From CAXXOK01 sp036759125 (lineage in GTDB: Bacteria > Bacillota > Clostridia > Christensenellales > Aristaeellaceae), in NCBI GenBank assembly GCA_036759125.1, contig DAIOVG010000057.1, forward strand, positions 1-14,677: a stretch of 14,677 nucleotides of DNA. Direction: 5' to 3'. The position numbers and the translations under genes were made by a program. Positions 1-7,961 of this stretch are shown here, piece by piece (position 1 is the first letter of the stretch; each line of letters opens with the position of its first letter). Below the pieces are notes generated by a model. The model saw nothing but the letters and a program-made list of their open reading frames with translations, did not search any database and was not told the DNA's origin.

Positions 1-45
1 GAAAAACCAACAGCACCGTGGCTGCTTAACCTCATTGAGCGATAA
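1..45 (+). CDS. 3' end of an unidentified + strand gene (partial)
   Basis: The first 45 bases read as 14 sense codons and TAA, ending in the residues EKPTAPWLLNLIER. A rho-independent terminator starts six bases after the stop, which is the main reason to believe this frame is a real gene end rather than chance. The rest lies left of the window, so the product cannot be named. It converges with the PLD-family gene. The fragment is short and the reading frame is not independently proven. Confidence 0.4.
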   Translation, partial: EKPTAPWLLNLIER

Positions 46-50
46 ACATA

Positions 51-89
51 AAGAACTGGTGCTATTCACACAGCACTAGTTCTTTTTTT
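51..89 (+). terminator. Rho-independent terminator between convergent genes
   Basis: The arms AAGAACTGGTGCT (51-63) and AGCACTAGTTCTT (72-84) pair over 13 bp with one G-T wobble around an 8-base loop, and a run of seven T follows at 83-89. This is the classic form for + strand transcripts. On the minus strand the hairpin is followed by a weaker T-rich stretch, so it may also stop transcription of the PLD-family gene. Confidence 0.8.
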
Positions 90-104
90 ATATAGGTTTA
101 CTTG

Positions 105-1268
105 CTAAACATAATGCTTTTTCCCATATCTAAAAAATAAATCATCAAGCATTGCATTAACTCGTTTTGCAGCATATGCTGTGATTGAGATATATGCCTT
201 CTGATGATGCCTTGCCTTTAGGCTTGGAATGCTTGTTGTTGGGTCGTTCTCGCTGTTTGGGTAAAGCCTATATCCGATCTTCTCAATTAAGTCATGCAAA
301 GAGATACCGTTAATGATTTCGGTGTCTATGATCTCAATATTATTGAGTTTGATATAGTAGGGATAGTCCTTTGTCCATGGATGCTCTTTGAGCATCAGAG
401 AATCAGCTACATTTTTCGAATTATATCCTATTGTTTTTGCTCTTCCAATGACAATGGGGACACCCGCACCCAATTTGTTTCGGCTGACTGCGCTGAGGAA
501 TACAACGGTATCAGCAGTCAAACTGATTGGTGCAAAAGGAGAAGATGTGAAGAAAAAGCCTTTGTCCTTATAGAAATTCGGTTCGTACTTCTCATTTGGG
601 TTAAGGCGTCTGTGTGCCGCTCCTTCAAATTTTAAAACGGCAGATGTATCGGGATCAAGGGTATTTAGTATATTATCGACCTCATCAACCGGCAGCATAT
701 CAGGTTTTATAGTTTCGGTCTTTGCACCAAAACGTTCAGGATTAGGCACACTGGTATGGTCACGACCCTTTATGGCTTTTTGGACGATCTGCATTTCACT
801 AGTTATCATGCTTTCGTGGACGCAATAATCACCAGCGGCCTGAATATCTGAACGTAATTGATCGAAGTATTGCACAAGCTCATAAACAAGACTGTGCTCA
901 TCTTCGATATATAAAGATAGCTCAATATTCTTTCCAAACCCACCGCCCGTAAAGTTGGCAGAACCTATGATCGCTATATCCTCGTCAAATAAGTACAACT
1001 TTGCATGAAGGTCAAGCAAGGCATAGATATCAACCCCTGCACAGCAAAGCTTCTTAAGCGCAGAAAGACTACTCACGGATCGGATGAAGTCTTCTCGGTA
1101 GAAACGAGTTATCAGCTGGGAGGATATGCCCTTTTTCATCGACTCAACGAGATGATAAGCCATCGTTTCTTGAATGAATGGGCTGATGATTCTGATTTGA
1201 TTATTTGCTTTAGAGAAAGCATTTACAATTTTATCATAATGATTTGCACTCAGCAGTTCAAGAGCCAT
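105..1268 (-). CDS. Phospholipase D-like nuclease with possible PUA-like C-terminal region
   Basis: The N-terminal part carries one complete HKD motif: H88, K90, D95, then G102-S103 and N105. This is the active-site signature of the PLD superfamily, which includes bacterial nucleases such as Nuc and BfiI. With one motif per chain the enzyme would act as a dimer. There is no signal peptide, so action on DNA or RNA in the cytoplasm is likelier than lipid hydrolysis. Roughly residues 235-335 have the look of a PUA/EVE-type beta domain, with WTKDYPYYIKL as the most suggestive stretch; that is inference. I chose the ATG at 1268 because AAAGGAG lies six bases upstream; a GTG five codons earlier overlaps that ribosome site. 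It follows the DUF6076-like gene by 58 bp, probably in one transcript. A defence or restriction role is plausible but unproven. Confidence 0.75.
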   Translation of the reverse strand: MALELLSANHYDKIVNAFSKANNQIRIISPFIQETMAYHLVESMKKGISSQLITRFYREDFIRSVSSLSALKKLCCAGVDIYALLDLHAKLYLFDEDIAIIGSANFTGGGFGKNIELSLYIEDEHSLVYELVQYFDQLRSDIQAAGDYCVHESMITSEMQIVQKAIKGRDHTSVPNPERFGAKTETIKPDMLPVDEVDNILNTLDPDTSAVLKFEGAAHRRLNPNEKYEPNFYKDKGFFFTSSPFAPISLTADTVVFLSAVSRNKLGAGVPIVIGRAKTIGYNSKNVADSLMLKEHPWTKDYPYYIKLNNIEIIDTEIINGISLHDLIEKIGYRLYPNSENDPTTSIPSLKARHHQKAYISITAYAAKRVNAMLDDLFFRYGKKHYV

Positions 1269-1326
1269 AAAGTCTCCTTTCACAATTTGTCTCTAAAAGC
1301 TCACTTTTGCCAAATGATCTCATTTG

Positions 1327-2610
1327 TCACGAGTCCTTCAGCCATCGCTCAAACTCAGGCAAGAGCGATGGATCGTTGTAGACCACGGCTAGCCGCCGTC
1401 TAGCTTCCGCCGACCACGAGGTAAACTCTTGTTTGGTCAGCTTGCCTGCCTTGATCCTCGCGTAGTGTGTGCGGTAAGCCTTGTGATATTCATACTGTGC
1501 AGGGCTGTTCCTGATTTTCCGTATGATCGATTCCTTTGGCCCCGTTGTACGGCAGGTTTCGGCTGAATTGTCGTCCAAAAGTCGATCGCAGTATTTGATG
1601 TTGGATTTCTCGGCGACAAAATAACGGTTGCACTTGAGGCATCGCCTGATACTGAGCTTTGCTTCCGTCATTCTTTGGCATTCGATAAATAATAGATCAA
1701 ATAGATTATCAATACGATAGACAGGGAAATATTGATCTACCTGCGGCCTGCCGGTACTTTTGCGGATTGTACTAAGCAGGTCTTTTTTGATGTCCGGAGA
1801 CAGCGCATCATAGGTAGAATCAGAGACAACAGTCTGTAGGGCTTCCGCCATATAACGTTGTTTATCGGCTGTTTTTGTCATGAAAGGCGAGGTAATATCT
1901 ACGGATAGGTTATCTGCACTGAGCTGCACCTGGTTCCCATAACCAAGATAATAATCAACGGACGCGGATGCAATTCGAGTTGCTTTCATATGATGATAGT
2001 GTTGGAATATATTGTTTCGCTGCTGTATGGGGACATCCTTGAATTGTTTTGCCTGAATATCGAGCACCCAGTATAGATAGTTACTTGTGAATTGTTTTGC
2101 CTGATATAAATCATGAAATGGTTTGTTTTGTGTTGCTATCTTGAAGCGGTTTCTATGAAGAGTTAAGTACTGATGATAACTTGCTTGATGCGGGTTGTCA
2201 CTTTCATCATTGTCTTCATCATACCCGTTTGGGAATAAAGCATGAAACATATCATGATAACATGGCTCGGTGCATACCTCTTCATTGGGGATTGTATGAA
2301 GCAATTGATCATGAAAATATACCAGGATAGCTTGCTGCAGGTAGTAAGGCGTGCAGAACGGATGCAGTTCCATCAGAATATTGCTCATTGTAAGATAGAG
2401 TCTCGCCATGTCTTCTTTTTGCTTGGGTTTTGGTGCGCGCTTCTTGATATCAATACATTGATTTAAGTATTCTGGCAATAAAATATAGAGTTCTGATTCA
2501 TCTTTATCTATAAAAGCAAATAGATCATCATAGCCTTGCTCTCGATGGAGTACGGAGCCGTCCGCGTCTAGCAGGACGAGTCCATGATTGGTATATAGAA
2601 CATGTCCCAT
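1327..2610 (-). CDS. DUF6076-like protein with C-terminal Cys4 zinc cluster
   Basis: The 427-residue protein has no membrane segment or signal peptide. Residues 1-300 are not recognisable. The C-terminal part holds C324-x2-C327, then C341 and C353, followed by a basic helical region. This resembles a zinc cluster like that in the DUF6076 family of Bacillota proteins; the family assignment is from memory of the pattern, not a search. The function of that family is unknown. The Cys4 plus basic tail would suit nucleic-acid binding. AAAGGAG stands seven bases before the ATG, and a well-formed promoter lies just upstream at 2640-2668. It is the first gene of the minus-strand pair and is transcribed away from the replication genes. 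Its DNA is more AT-rich than the region to the right. Confidence 0.65.
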   Translation of the reverse strand: MGHVLYTNHGLVLLDADGSVLHREQGYDDLFAFIDKDESELYILLPEYLNQCIDIKKRAPKPKQKEDMARLYLTMSNILMELHPFCTPYYLQQAILVYFHDQLLHTIPNEEVCTEPCYHDMFHALFPNGYDEDNDESDNPHQASYHQYLTLHRNRFKIATQNKPFHDLYQAKQFTSNYLYWVLDIQAKQFKDVPIQQRNNIFQHYHHMKATRIASASVDYYLGYGNQVQLSADNLSVDITSPFMTKTADKQRYMAEALQTVVSDSTYDALSPDIKKDLLSTIRKSTGRPQVDQYFPVYRIDNLFDLLFIECQRMTEAKLSIRRCLKCNRYFVAEKSNIKYCDRLLDDNSAETCRTTGPKESIIRKIRNSPAQYEYHKAYRTHYARIKAGKLTKQEFTSWSAEARRRLAVVYNDPSLLPEFERWLKDS

Positions 2611-2639
2611 ACCTATGCTCCTTTCGTTTTTCTGGCCCT

Positions 2640-2668
2640 AGTATACAATACAGTGTTTCAGAGGTCAA
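2640..2668 (-). promoter_or_regulatory. Sigma-A-type promoter for the minus-strand pair
   Basis: Read on the minus strand, TTGACC (2668-2663) is followed by a 17-base spacer and TATACT (2645-2640). The match to the vegetative consensus is close and the spacing ideal. It sits 29 bp before the DUF6076-like start codon. Confidence 0.7.
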
Positions 2669-2706
2669 CATGAATTATTAAAATAATATACTTCAAAAAT
2701 TCATAT

Positions 2707-2736
2707 TTGACAAACGATGAACATAGCATATATACT
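2707..2736 (+). promoter_or_regulatory. Sigma-A-type promoter for the replication operon
   Basis: TTGACA (2707-2712) and TATACT (2731-2736) are separated by 18 bases; an overlapping TATATA gives a 16-base spacer. The -35 is a perfect consensus. Transcription would start near 2743 and read into the helicase gene. It is divergent from, and about 40 bp away from, the minus-strand promoter. Confidence 0.65.
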
Positions 2737-2746
2737 GTGCGTAAAT

Positions 2747-2776
2747 AGACTAAGATTATATATAAATAATTAGTCT
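2747..2776. promoter_or_regulatory. Inverted repeat, candidate operator downstream of the + promoter
   Basis: AGACTAA (2747-2753) and TTAGTCT (2770-2776) are perfect 7-base inverted copies around a 16-base AT-only spacer but for one G. The half-sites are 23 bp apart, about two helical turns, on the same face. The position just after the expected start site suits a repressor. No matching HTH repressor is visible in the window. A simple chance repeat in AT-rich DNA is possible. Confidence 0.4.
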
Positions 2777-2811
2777 AATTTTATAAGAACAAAGCGGAGA
2801 GGATGAAAACC

Positions 2812-4349
2812 ATGGATATTCCCATCAAAACCAAGCTGTATCAGCACCAATTGGCTGCCTGGAAATTCGTGCTGCATATCTTCGGCTGCATAGATTACGA
2901 ACAGGGTGTAAACACTTGCAGATAGATTATCGATAACAGAAGAGTGCTTTTTCGAACGCGTAAACGCAGTTCTTACAGGACAGATAGCAAGAGGTGGTGA
3001 TGTGATGAACATTTCCAATGGTAAGGGCGCTGCCCTCCTGATGGAAATGGGTTAACGGTACCGGGAAAACGATCACCAGTATCGCTATTGTTGGAACACT
3101 CTATCGGGAACAGCGTATCCGTCGCCTGTTGATCGTAGCGCCGCTGTCCATCCTCGGAGTATGGGAGGATGAGTTCGCCAAATTCGCGGCTTTTGATTAT
3201 GAGCTGTCGGTGCTGCAGGGCACATTCGAACAAAAGAAGATGGCAGTTCATCAACGGCATGGAAGTGCCCTGCAAGTGATTGTAGTCAACTACGAAACCA
3301 TGTGGCGCTTGTCGGACGTGCTCATGTACTGGAATCCCGACTTCGTCATCGCGGATGAGGGACATAAGATCAAGACGCATAACATTGCAGCTTCCAAGGC
3401 GATGCACCGAATTGGAGCCAAAGCGAAATACCGCTTGCTCCTGACAGGCACCGTCATTACTAATCAGCCCATTGATGTGTTCAGCCAGTACAAGTTCGCG
3501 GATCCTGCAATCTATGGCCTGAGCTTTTATCAGTTCCGCAACCGGTTTTTCGACATGGTGGGGTACGGCAATCATACGCCCGTGATGAAAGAAAGCATGG
3601 AGTCGGAATTCACACGCAAGCTGCACTCCATCGCGTTCCGGGCGACTAAAGCGGAATGCCTGGATCTGCCGGAAACCATGGATATTCTGCAGCGTGTGGA
3701 GCTGGAGCCTGCAGCCAGGCGTATGTATCAGCAGCTGGTCAAGGACAGCTACGCTGAATTGAGCAAGGGTGAGGTGACGACGACCAATGTACTCACCAAA
3801 ATCCTGCGACTCTCCCAACTCACGGGCGGGTTCATCGGCAACGACGAGTATGGAGCAGTGGAACAGGTATCAACGGCCAAGCTGGAGGCACTCTCCGACA
3901 TCGTCGACAGCGCGCAGCAGGACGGTGAGAAGCTGGTGATTATTGCGAGGTTCGTGCCCGAAATCCATGCTATCGGCAAGATGCTGGAGAAAAAAAGCAT
4001 CCAATACGCGCAGGTTTCAGGTGAGATCAAGAACCGGCCTGAGCAGATTGAAGCTTTCCAAAACGACCCAAGCGTGGCTGTGTTCATCGGCCAAATCGCA
4101 ACGGCAGGTCTTGGGATCACGCTCACGGCGGCCAGCACGATGGTGTTTTTCTCGCTCGACTATTCCATGAGCAACTATGAACAGACCCGTGCCCGCATCC
4201 ATCGTGTCGGCCAAACAAAACCCTGTACCTATATCCACCTGATTGCCAAAGGCACCGTTGATACCAAAGTGCTCAAGGCGTTGCGGGACAAGGTGAGCCT
4301 TGCTAAAGCGTTGGTGGATGACTGTCGCCAAGGCATCAACCCATTCTAG
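2812..4349 (+). pseudogene. SNF2-family DNA helicase/ATPase, broken by two frameshifts
   Basis: Joined across two shifts this encodes about 511 residues of a phage-type SNF2 helicase. The first part (from MDIPIKTKLYQHQ at 2812, GGAGAGG nine bases upstream) runs to TAG at 2923. The protein continues one frame on from about 2912 (TLADRLSITEECFFERV) to TAA at 3053, inside motif I. GTGKT resumes in the third frame at 3057, and the rest is intact: IVAPLSILGVWEDEF (motif Ia region), DEGH at 3354-3365 (motif II), LLLTGT (motif III), and the C-terminal QTRARIHRVGQTK (motif VI). The first lesion is a single extra base near the AAA at 2910-2912. The second is one extra T, or seven extra bases if the ancestor read MEMGTGKT. 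The 3' fragment alone lacks a usable start and an in-frame complete motif I, so no active helicase is expected unless the shifts are sequence errors. An upstream in-frame ATG lies at 2803. Confidence 0.85.
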
Positions 4350-4385
4350 TCGGCAGTGCCGACAGCCAACGAAAAGGAGAAAACA

Positions 4386-4796
4386 ATGCAGGAACAACTC
4401 TTCGAACGTGCCGATCAGCTCAAAGCGCTGCGTAACCGCAAAGCGGAGCTGGAGGCCGAACTCAAGCAGGTCAACGCTGACCTCGACGATGCCGATTGGC
4501 ATCTTTCCAACCTCATGGCAGAGACCGAGACCCAGAACTTCACCCGTGCAGGCACACAGTTCTGCCTGACCACCAAGACCCGTGCCAGTGCTGTAGGCGG
4601 CCGCAAGGACGACTTGTTTGCCAGACTGCGCACAGAGGGCTTCGGCGACCTTGTGTACGAAACCGTCAATGCCAACTCCCTGTCTGCCTTTGTCAAAGAA
4701 CAAATCGCAGAGAACAACGACACCCTGCCCCCATGGCTGGACGGGCTTGTAAACGTCTTTGACAAGATCACCGTAACCGTTCACAAACACAAATAA
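4386..4796 (+). CDS. Small phage protein with N-terminal coiled coil
   Basis: The 136-residue protein opens with a heptad-rich charged helix (about residues 3-45, rich in Leu, Glu, Lys and Ala) that should form a coiled coil. The C-terminal half contains EGFGDLVYETVNANSLSAFV, a segment that I associate with small proteins of Gram-positive phage replication regions, though I cannot name the family. No enzyme motif is visible. The ATG at 4386 follows AAGGAG with six bases between; an in-frame upstream start at 4356 would lie before that site. It starts 37 bp after the helicase stop and 19 bp before the next start, in an operon. A structural or DNA-binding accessory role is a guess from context. 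Confidence 0.8.
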   Translation: MQEQLFERADQLKALRNRKAELEAELKQVNADLDDADWHLSNLMAETETQNFTRAGTQFCLTTKTRASAVGGRKDDLFARLRTEGFGDLVYETVNANSLSAFVKEQIAENNDTLPPWLDGLVNVFDKITVTVHKHK

Positions 4797-4815
4797 TAAT
4801 ATGGAGGAAAATCCC

Positions 4816-5559
4816 ATGAGTAAAGAAATCATCAACACCGCATTCAGCGCCCTGAAAGATTTCAACCTTGCCGAAGCGATGAGCGAGGAACTCGCCGGTA
4901 TGGACATCACGTTTGACCGTATCAAGCTTCCATCCGGTGGCGGTACAGTCTTTGAAGTGCCGGGCGAAGAACCCGGTGAGACCGACGCCGTGAAGGAGTT
5001 CAGCGGCGTGATCCTGTTCCATCATCCGTTGTTTACCTACTACAAAGACAAATTCACGGGCGGTAATAACATGCCCGACTGCGGCAGTTACGACGCGGTC
5101 AACGGGCATGGCGACCCCGGCGGATTATGTGCCCAGTGCCCGCTCAATGCGTTTGGCAGCGGCGAGAACGGCGGTAAGGCGTGCAAGAACAAACGGCGCG
5201 TGTATATCCTGCGGGAAGGCGAGTTGATCCCGCTCCTTCTCACACTGCCGACTGGTTCCATCAAGGACTTTCAAAACTACATCAAGCGCCTGCTTGCCAA
5301 AGGCAGGAAGTCCACGTCCGTGGTCACTCGCTTCTCTCTTAAGAAAGCAACCAATACAGGCGGCATCGCCTACTCGCAGGCGCAGTTTGCCATGGAGCGT
5401 AAGCTCACGGAGGACGAACTTCCCGATGTGCTCAGCATGGCCGAACAGGTCAAGCAGTTTGCAACGCAGGTCAGTTATGAAAATGATTCTTCCGCCGACG
5501 GCGCTACTGACTTTATCATCGACCCCGAGACTGGCGAGATTATGGAACCCTTGCGCTAA
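4816..5559 (+). CDS. Cys-rich phage replication-module protein, possibly ssDNA-binding
   Basis: The 247-residue protein has a cysteine group in its middle (CGSYD, then CAQCP, then ACKNKRR, around residues 90-130) set between a beta-rich N-terminal part and a basic segment (IKRLLAKGRKS). The tail is acidic (ENDSSADGATDFIIDPETGE), as seen in many single-stranded DNA-binding proteins. The position, where related phages often encode such a protein next to the polymerase, supports this, but no OB-fold motif can be proved by eye. I chose ATG 4816 because GGAGG stands eight bases upstream; the ATG at 4801 overlaps that ribosome site. It could instead be another zinc-binding replication factor. Confidence 0.75.
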   Translation: MSKEIINTAFSALKDFNLAEAMSEELAGMDITFDRIKLPSGGGTVFEVPGEEPGETDAVKEFSGVILFHHPLFTYYKDKFTGGNNMPDCGSYDAVNGHGDPGGLCAQCPLNAFGSGENGGKACKNKRRVYILREGELIPLLLTLPTGSIKDFQNYIKRLLAKGRKSTSVVTRFSLKKATNTGGIAYSQAQFAMERKLTEDELPDVLSMAEQVKQFATQVSYENDSSADGATDFIIDPETGEIMEPLR

Positions 5560-5567
5560 ATGATGCT

Positions 5568-5594
5568 GGGAGGGCTGTTCGCAGCAGCCCTCCC
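5568..5594 (+). promoter_or_regulatory. Strong GC-rich hairpin just before the polymerase gene
   Basis: GGGAGGGCTG (5568-5577) and CAGCCCTCCC (5585-5594) are perfect 10-base inverted copies around a 7-base loop. It begins nine bases after the stop of the preceding gene and ends six bases before the GGAGG of the polymerase. There is no T run, so it is not a standard terminator. It may stabilise an mRNA end, mark a processing site, or modulate polymerase translation. Confidence 0.7.
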
Positions 5595-5613
5595 ACTCAT
5601 GGAGGACATACTG

Positions 5614-7548
5614 ATGGAAACAAACACCAAAGCCACCATGGATTACAAATGTATCACAACCCTGCAGGATGTCAAGGATTACTTGACATCTGCCAGTGTC
5701 GTGGCGTTTGATTTTGAGACTGCGCCGCTTGCAAAGTATCGTGATGAGCCCAAAGCATCGCTGGATGCACACCGCTCCTGCATCGTGGGCGTCAGCTTAT
5801 CCCATACCCCTAACACCGCCGTCTATATCCCGCTGGGCCATAGGCGTGGCGGCAATGCTGATAAAGAAACCATCATCCCGTACCTGAAGGATGCACTGTT
5901 CATGAACCCAAGCATCACCAAGGTGGCGCATAATCTTGCGTTCGAGAGCATGTTTTTATGCGCGCTGGGCATCATTGTGCAGCCGCCGTGCTATGACACC
6001 ATCGCTGCCGCTCAACTGACGCTGAAAAACAGATATGATTTCCGAAGCCTGTCCGACAGCGGCCTAAAAAAGCTCGCTCCCGAACTGTTGGATGCTGAGC
6101 TACCGTCTTTTAAGGATGTGACCCAAGGCAAGCATTTTGATGAACTCCCTTCAAACGGCTCAGAAACCATCCGTTATGCTTGCGCCGATAGTGATTATGC
6201 TTTGCAGCTTTATTGCTTGTGCAACGAGTGGTTCGATAAAGCCTTACCGAAGCATCGCTGGATCGTAGAGAACATCGAATCGCCGACTGCCGTTTACTGC
6301 GGCATGATGAAGTATAACGGCGTGCTCATGGACAAATCCCTCATGGCGGCCAAGCAGCAGGAAACAGCAACGAAGATACAGCGCATCAAGGATGACATTC
6401 ATTTCATCATCGGCGATGTGGATTTGGGCGAGAACGCTGCAACACAGGCATTTAAGAATTACCTGTACAAAGAGCTTACTCTCCCCGTACTCAAGCGCAC
6501 GACCAAACTGAACGAAGCCGCCGACGACGAAGCGATGGTACTGCTTGCTGATTGGTGCAAGGAACACCATCCTGCGTTGGTACCGTTCTTTGAGCTGGTA
6601 CAGGAGTATCGCAAGTGGGCCAAACTGAAGAGCACCTATGTGGATGGGTACATCGACTGCATCAATGCAGCGACTAAGCGTATTCATCCCGACCTGATGC
6701 CGCTCGCAACACAGACGGGGCGTTTTGCTTGCCGTAACCCCAACCTTCAAAATCAGGTGTCCCCCGGCAGTGATCCTATCGGTGTACGCAACTTTGTTAT
6801 TGCGCCAAACGGCTATGTCCTCCTTGAGGCTGATTACAGTCAGGTAGAACTTCGGATTGCGGCGAATCTCAGTGGTGACGAAACCCTGATTACTGCTTAT
6901 CGTAATGGGCAGGACATCCATGCGATCACAACGGCAGCGGTTTTCAATATCCCTTTGGAGGAAGCCTCAGACAAGCACCACCCTGACTACAAGCACCGTC
7001 GTACCGTGGCGAAATCGACCATGTTCGGTATTCTATACGGTATCTATGCCAAGGGGCTGGCTCGTAATCTCAAGATTGACGCTGGAATCGACATCACCGA
7101 AGCGCAAAGTAAAAAGTACATCGAAGGCATTAAGGCACGCTACAGCAGCCTTGCAGGCTGGCAGAAGCACGCCATTCGTGATGGTAAGAACAATCGCTAC
7201 GTTGAAACCGCGCTGGGTCGCAGGCGGTATCTCCCCAATATCTGTTCACAGAACTTTGGCAGGCGCAGCAGCGCGGAACGCATGGCGATCAACACGCCTG
7301 TACAAGGCTTGGCCGCGGACTGCCTGAAGCTCGCAATGGCCAGATTGATTACAGAGCTTGCAGACAAACCCTATATCCGCCCCATCATGACAGTGCATGA
7401 CAGCCTTGTATTTGAGGTGCGCCGTGACAAGGCTGACGAGGCCGTCAGCATCGTAACAAGGTGCATGGAGACCATGCCGCCCCTGGACAATTTCATGTCG
7501 TTGGCGGCGGATGTATCTGTTGGAGAAAGGTACGGTGAACTTTCATGA
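5614..7548 (+). CDS. Family A DNA polymerase with 3'-5' exonuclease domain
   Basis: A 644-residue replicative-type phage polymerase. The N-terminal DnaQ-like exonuclease has FDFET (D33, E35), the AHNLAFE region and YACADSDY (Exo III). There is no 5'-3' exonuclease domain. The polymerase domain has motif A EADYSQVELR (D407, E412), motif B in the pattern RxxxKxxxFxxxYG (R463, K467, F471, Y475) and motif C H595-D596. In motif C the usual Glu after HD is Ser (HDS). F471 is the position where Tyr favours dideoxynucleotide use, so this enzyme should discriminate against them. ATG 5614 follows GGAGG by eight bases; ATGs at 5560 and 5599 lack a good ribosome site and would put the hairpin into coding sequence. 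It overlaps the next gene at ATGATG. Confidence 0.95.
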   Translation: METNTKATMDYKCITTLQDVKDYLTSASVVAFDFETAPLAKYRDEPKASLDAHRSCIVGVSLSHTPNTAVYIPLGHRRGGNADKETIIPYLKDALFMNPSITKVAHNLAFESMFLCALGIIVQPPCYDTIAAAQLTLKNRYDFRSLSDSGLKKLAPELLDAELPSFKDVTQGKHFDELPSNGSETIRYACADSDYALQLYCLCNEWFDKALPKHRWIVENIESPTAVYCGMMKYNGVLMDKSLMAAKQQETATKIQRIKDDIHFIIGDVDLGENAATQAFKNYLYKELTLPVLKRTTKLNEAADDEAMVLLADWCKEHHPALVPFFELVQEYRKWAKLKSTYVDGYIDCINAATKRIHPDLMPLATQTGRFACRNPNLQNQVSPGSDPIGVRNFVIAPNGYVLLEADYSQVELRIAANLSGDETLITAYRNGQDIHAITTAAVFNIPLEEASDKHHPDYKHRRTVAKSTMFGILYGIYAKGLARNLKIDAGIDITEAQSKKYIEGIKARYSSLAGWQKHAIRDGKNNRYVETALGRRRYLPNICSQNFGRRSSAERMAINTPVQGLAADCLKLAMARLITELADKPYIRPIMTVHDSLVFEVRRDKADEAVSIVTRCMETMPPLDNFMSLAADVSVGERYGELS

Positions 7549-7961
7549 TGCACGAATTTAAATATAACGCATCAGGTTGTCCCGACCCGACTGCCTGCGC
7601 TGTGTTTTCCAGGCTCGAACAGGAGCGTAAATGGAAGCTCTACGGTTTTATTCCGATCGCATATATATGCGCCGCGAACGCATGCGAGCAGACCCTCCAC
7701 CGTTACTGCGCGATTGCTATGGCGGAGGGGCGGATTCCCTTGGCACCGCAGTTGTTTTTTGATCATGGAGCAACGTCAGATGATGAGGATACACAGGAAA
7801 AACTAATGTATTGGGGCTTGATTCTCCAATCCTTTTGTCAGGAAGTGTGGTGTTTTGGCAGTGAGCGTACACCCACATTGCAAAAAGAGCTGTATAAGGC
7901 CAAGCATCGCAATATCAAAATCCGATTTTTCGACGACAACCTCGTGGAGGTGCGACCGTGA
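7545..7961 (+). CDS. Nucleoside 2-deoxyribosyltransferase-like phage protein (DUF4406/DUF7768 type)
   Basis: The 138-residue protein has a short N-terminal tail with NASGCPDPTA, a stretch I associate with phage proteins of this group. The Rossmann-like core follows: PIAYICAANACEQTLHRYC, GRIPLAPQLFF, LQSFCQEVWCFG and a final IKIRFF strand. That order matches nucleoside 2-deoxyribosyltransferase-like families. The usual Ser-Pro-Tyr and Gly-Asp of the first loop are replaced by Ala-Ala-Asn, so enzymatic activity is doubtful. The start overlaps the polymerase stop (ATGA, with another ATG at 7548), so translation is probably coupled; the end overlaps the primase GTG start. A role in nucleotide pools or as a sensor of modified nucleosides is inference only. 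Confidence 0.75.
   Translation: MMHEFKYNASGCPDPTACAVFSRLEQERKWKLYGFIPIAYICAANACEQTLHRYCAIAMAEGRIPLAPQLFFDHGATSDDEDTQEKLMYWGLILQSFCQEVWCFGSERTPTLQKELYKAKHRNIKIRFFDDNLVEVRP

Noticed and set aside
2973..3818. Long minus-strand open frame opposite the helicase
   Set aside because: It is antisense to clearly conserved SNF2 motifs, has no ribosome site, and reads as typical shadow sequence of GC-rich codons.
3129..4349. An intact 406-residue helicase starting at TTG 3129
   Set aside because: No ribosome site precedes the TTG, and this start omits the Walker A motif whose codons lie just upstream in the same frame.
4017..4925. 302-residue minus-strand frame
   Set aside because: It spans three well-supported + strand genes and their ribosome sites; no recognisable domain.
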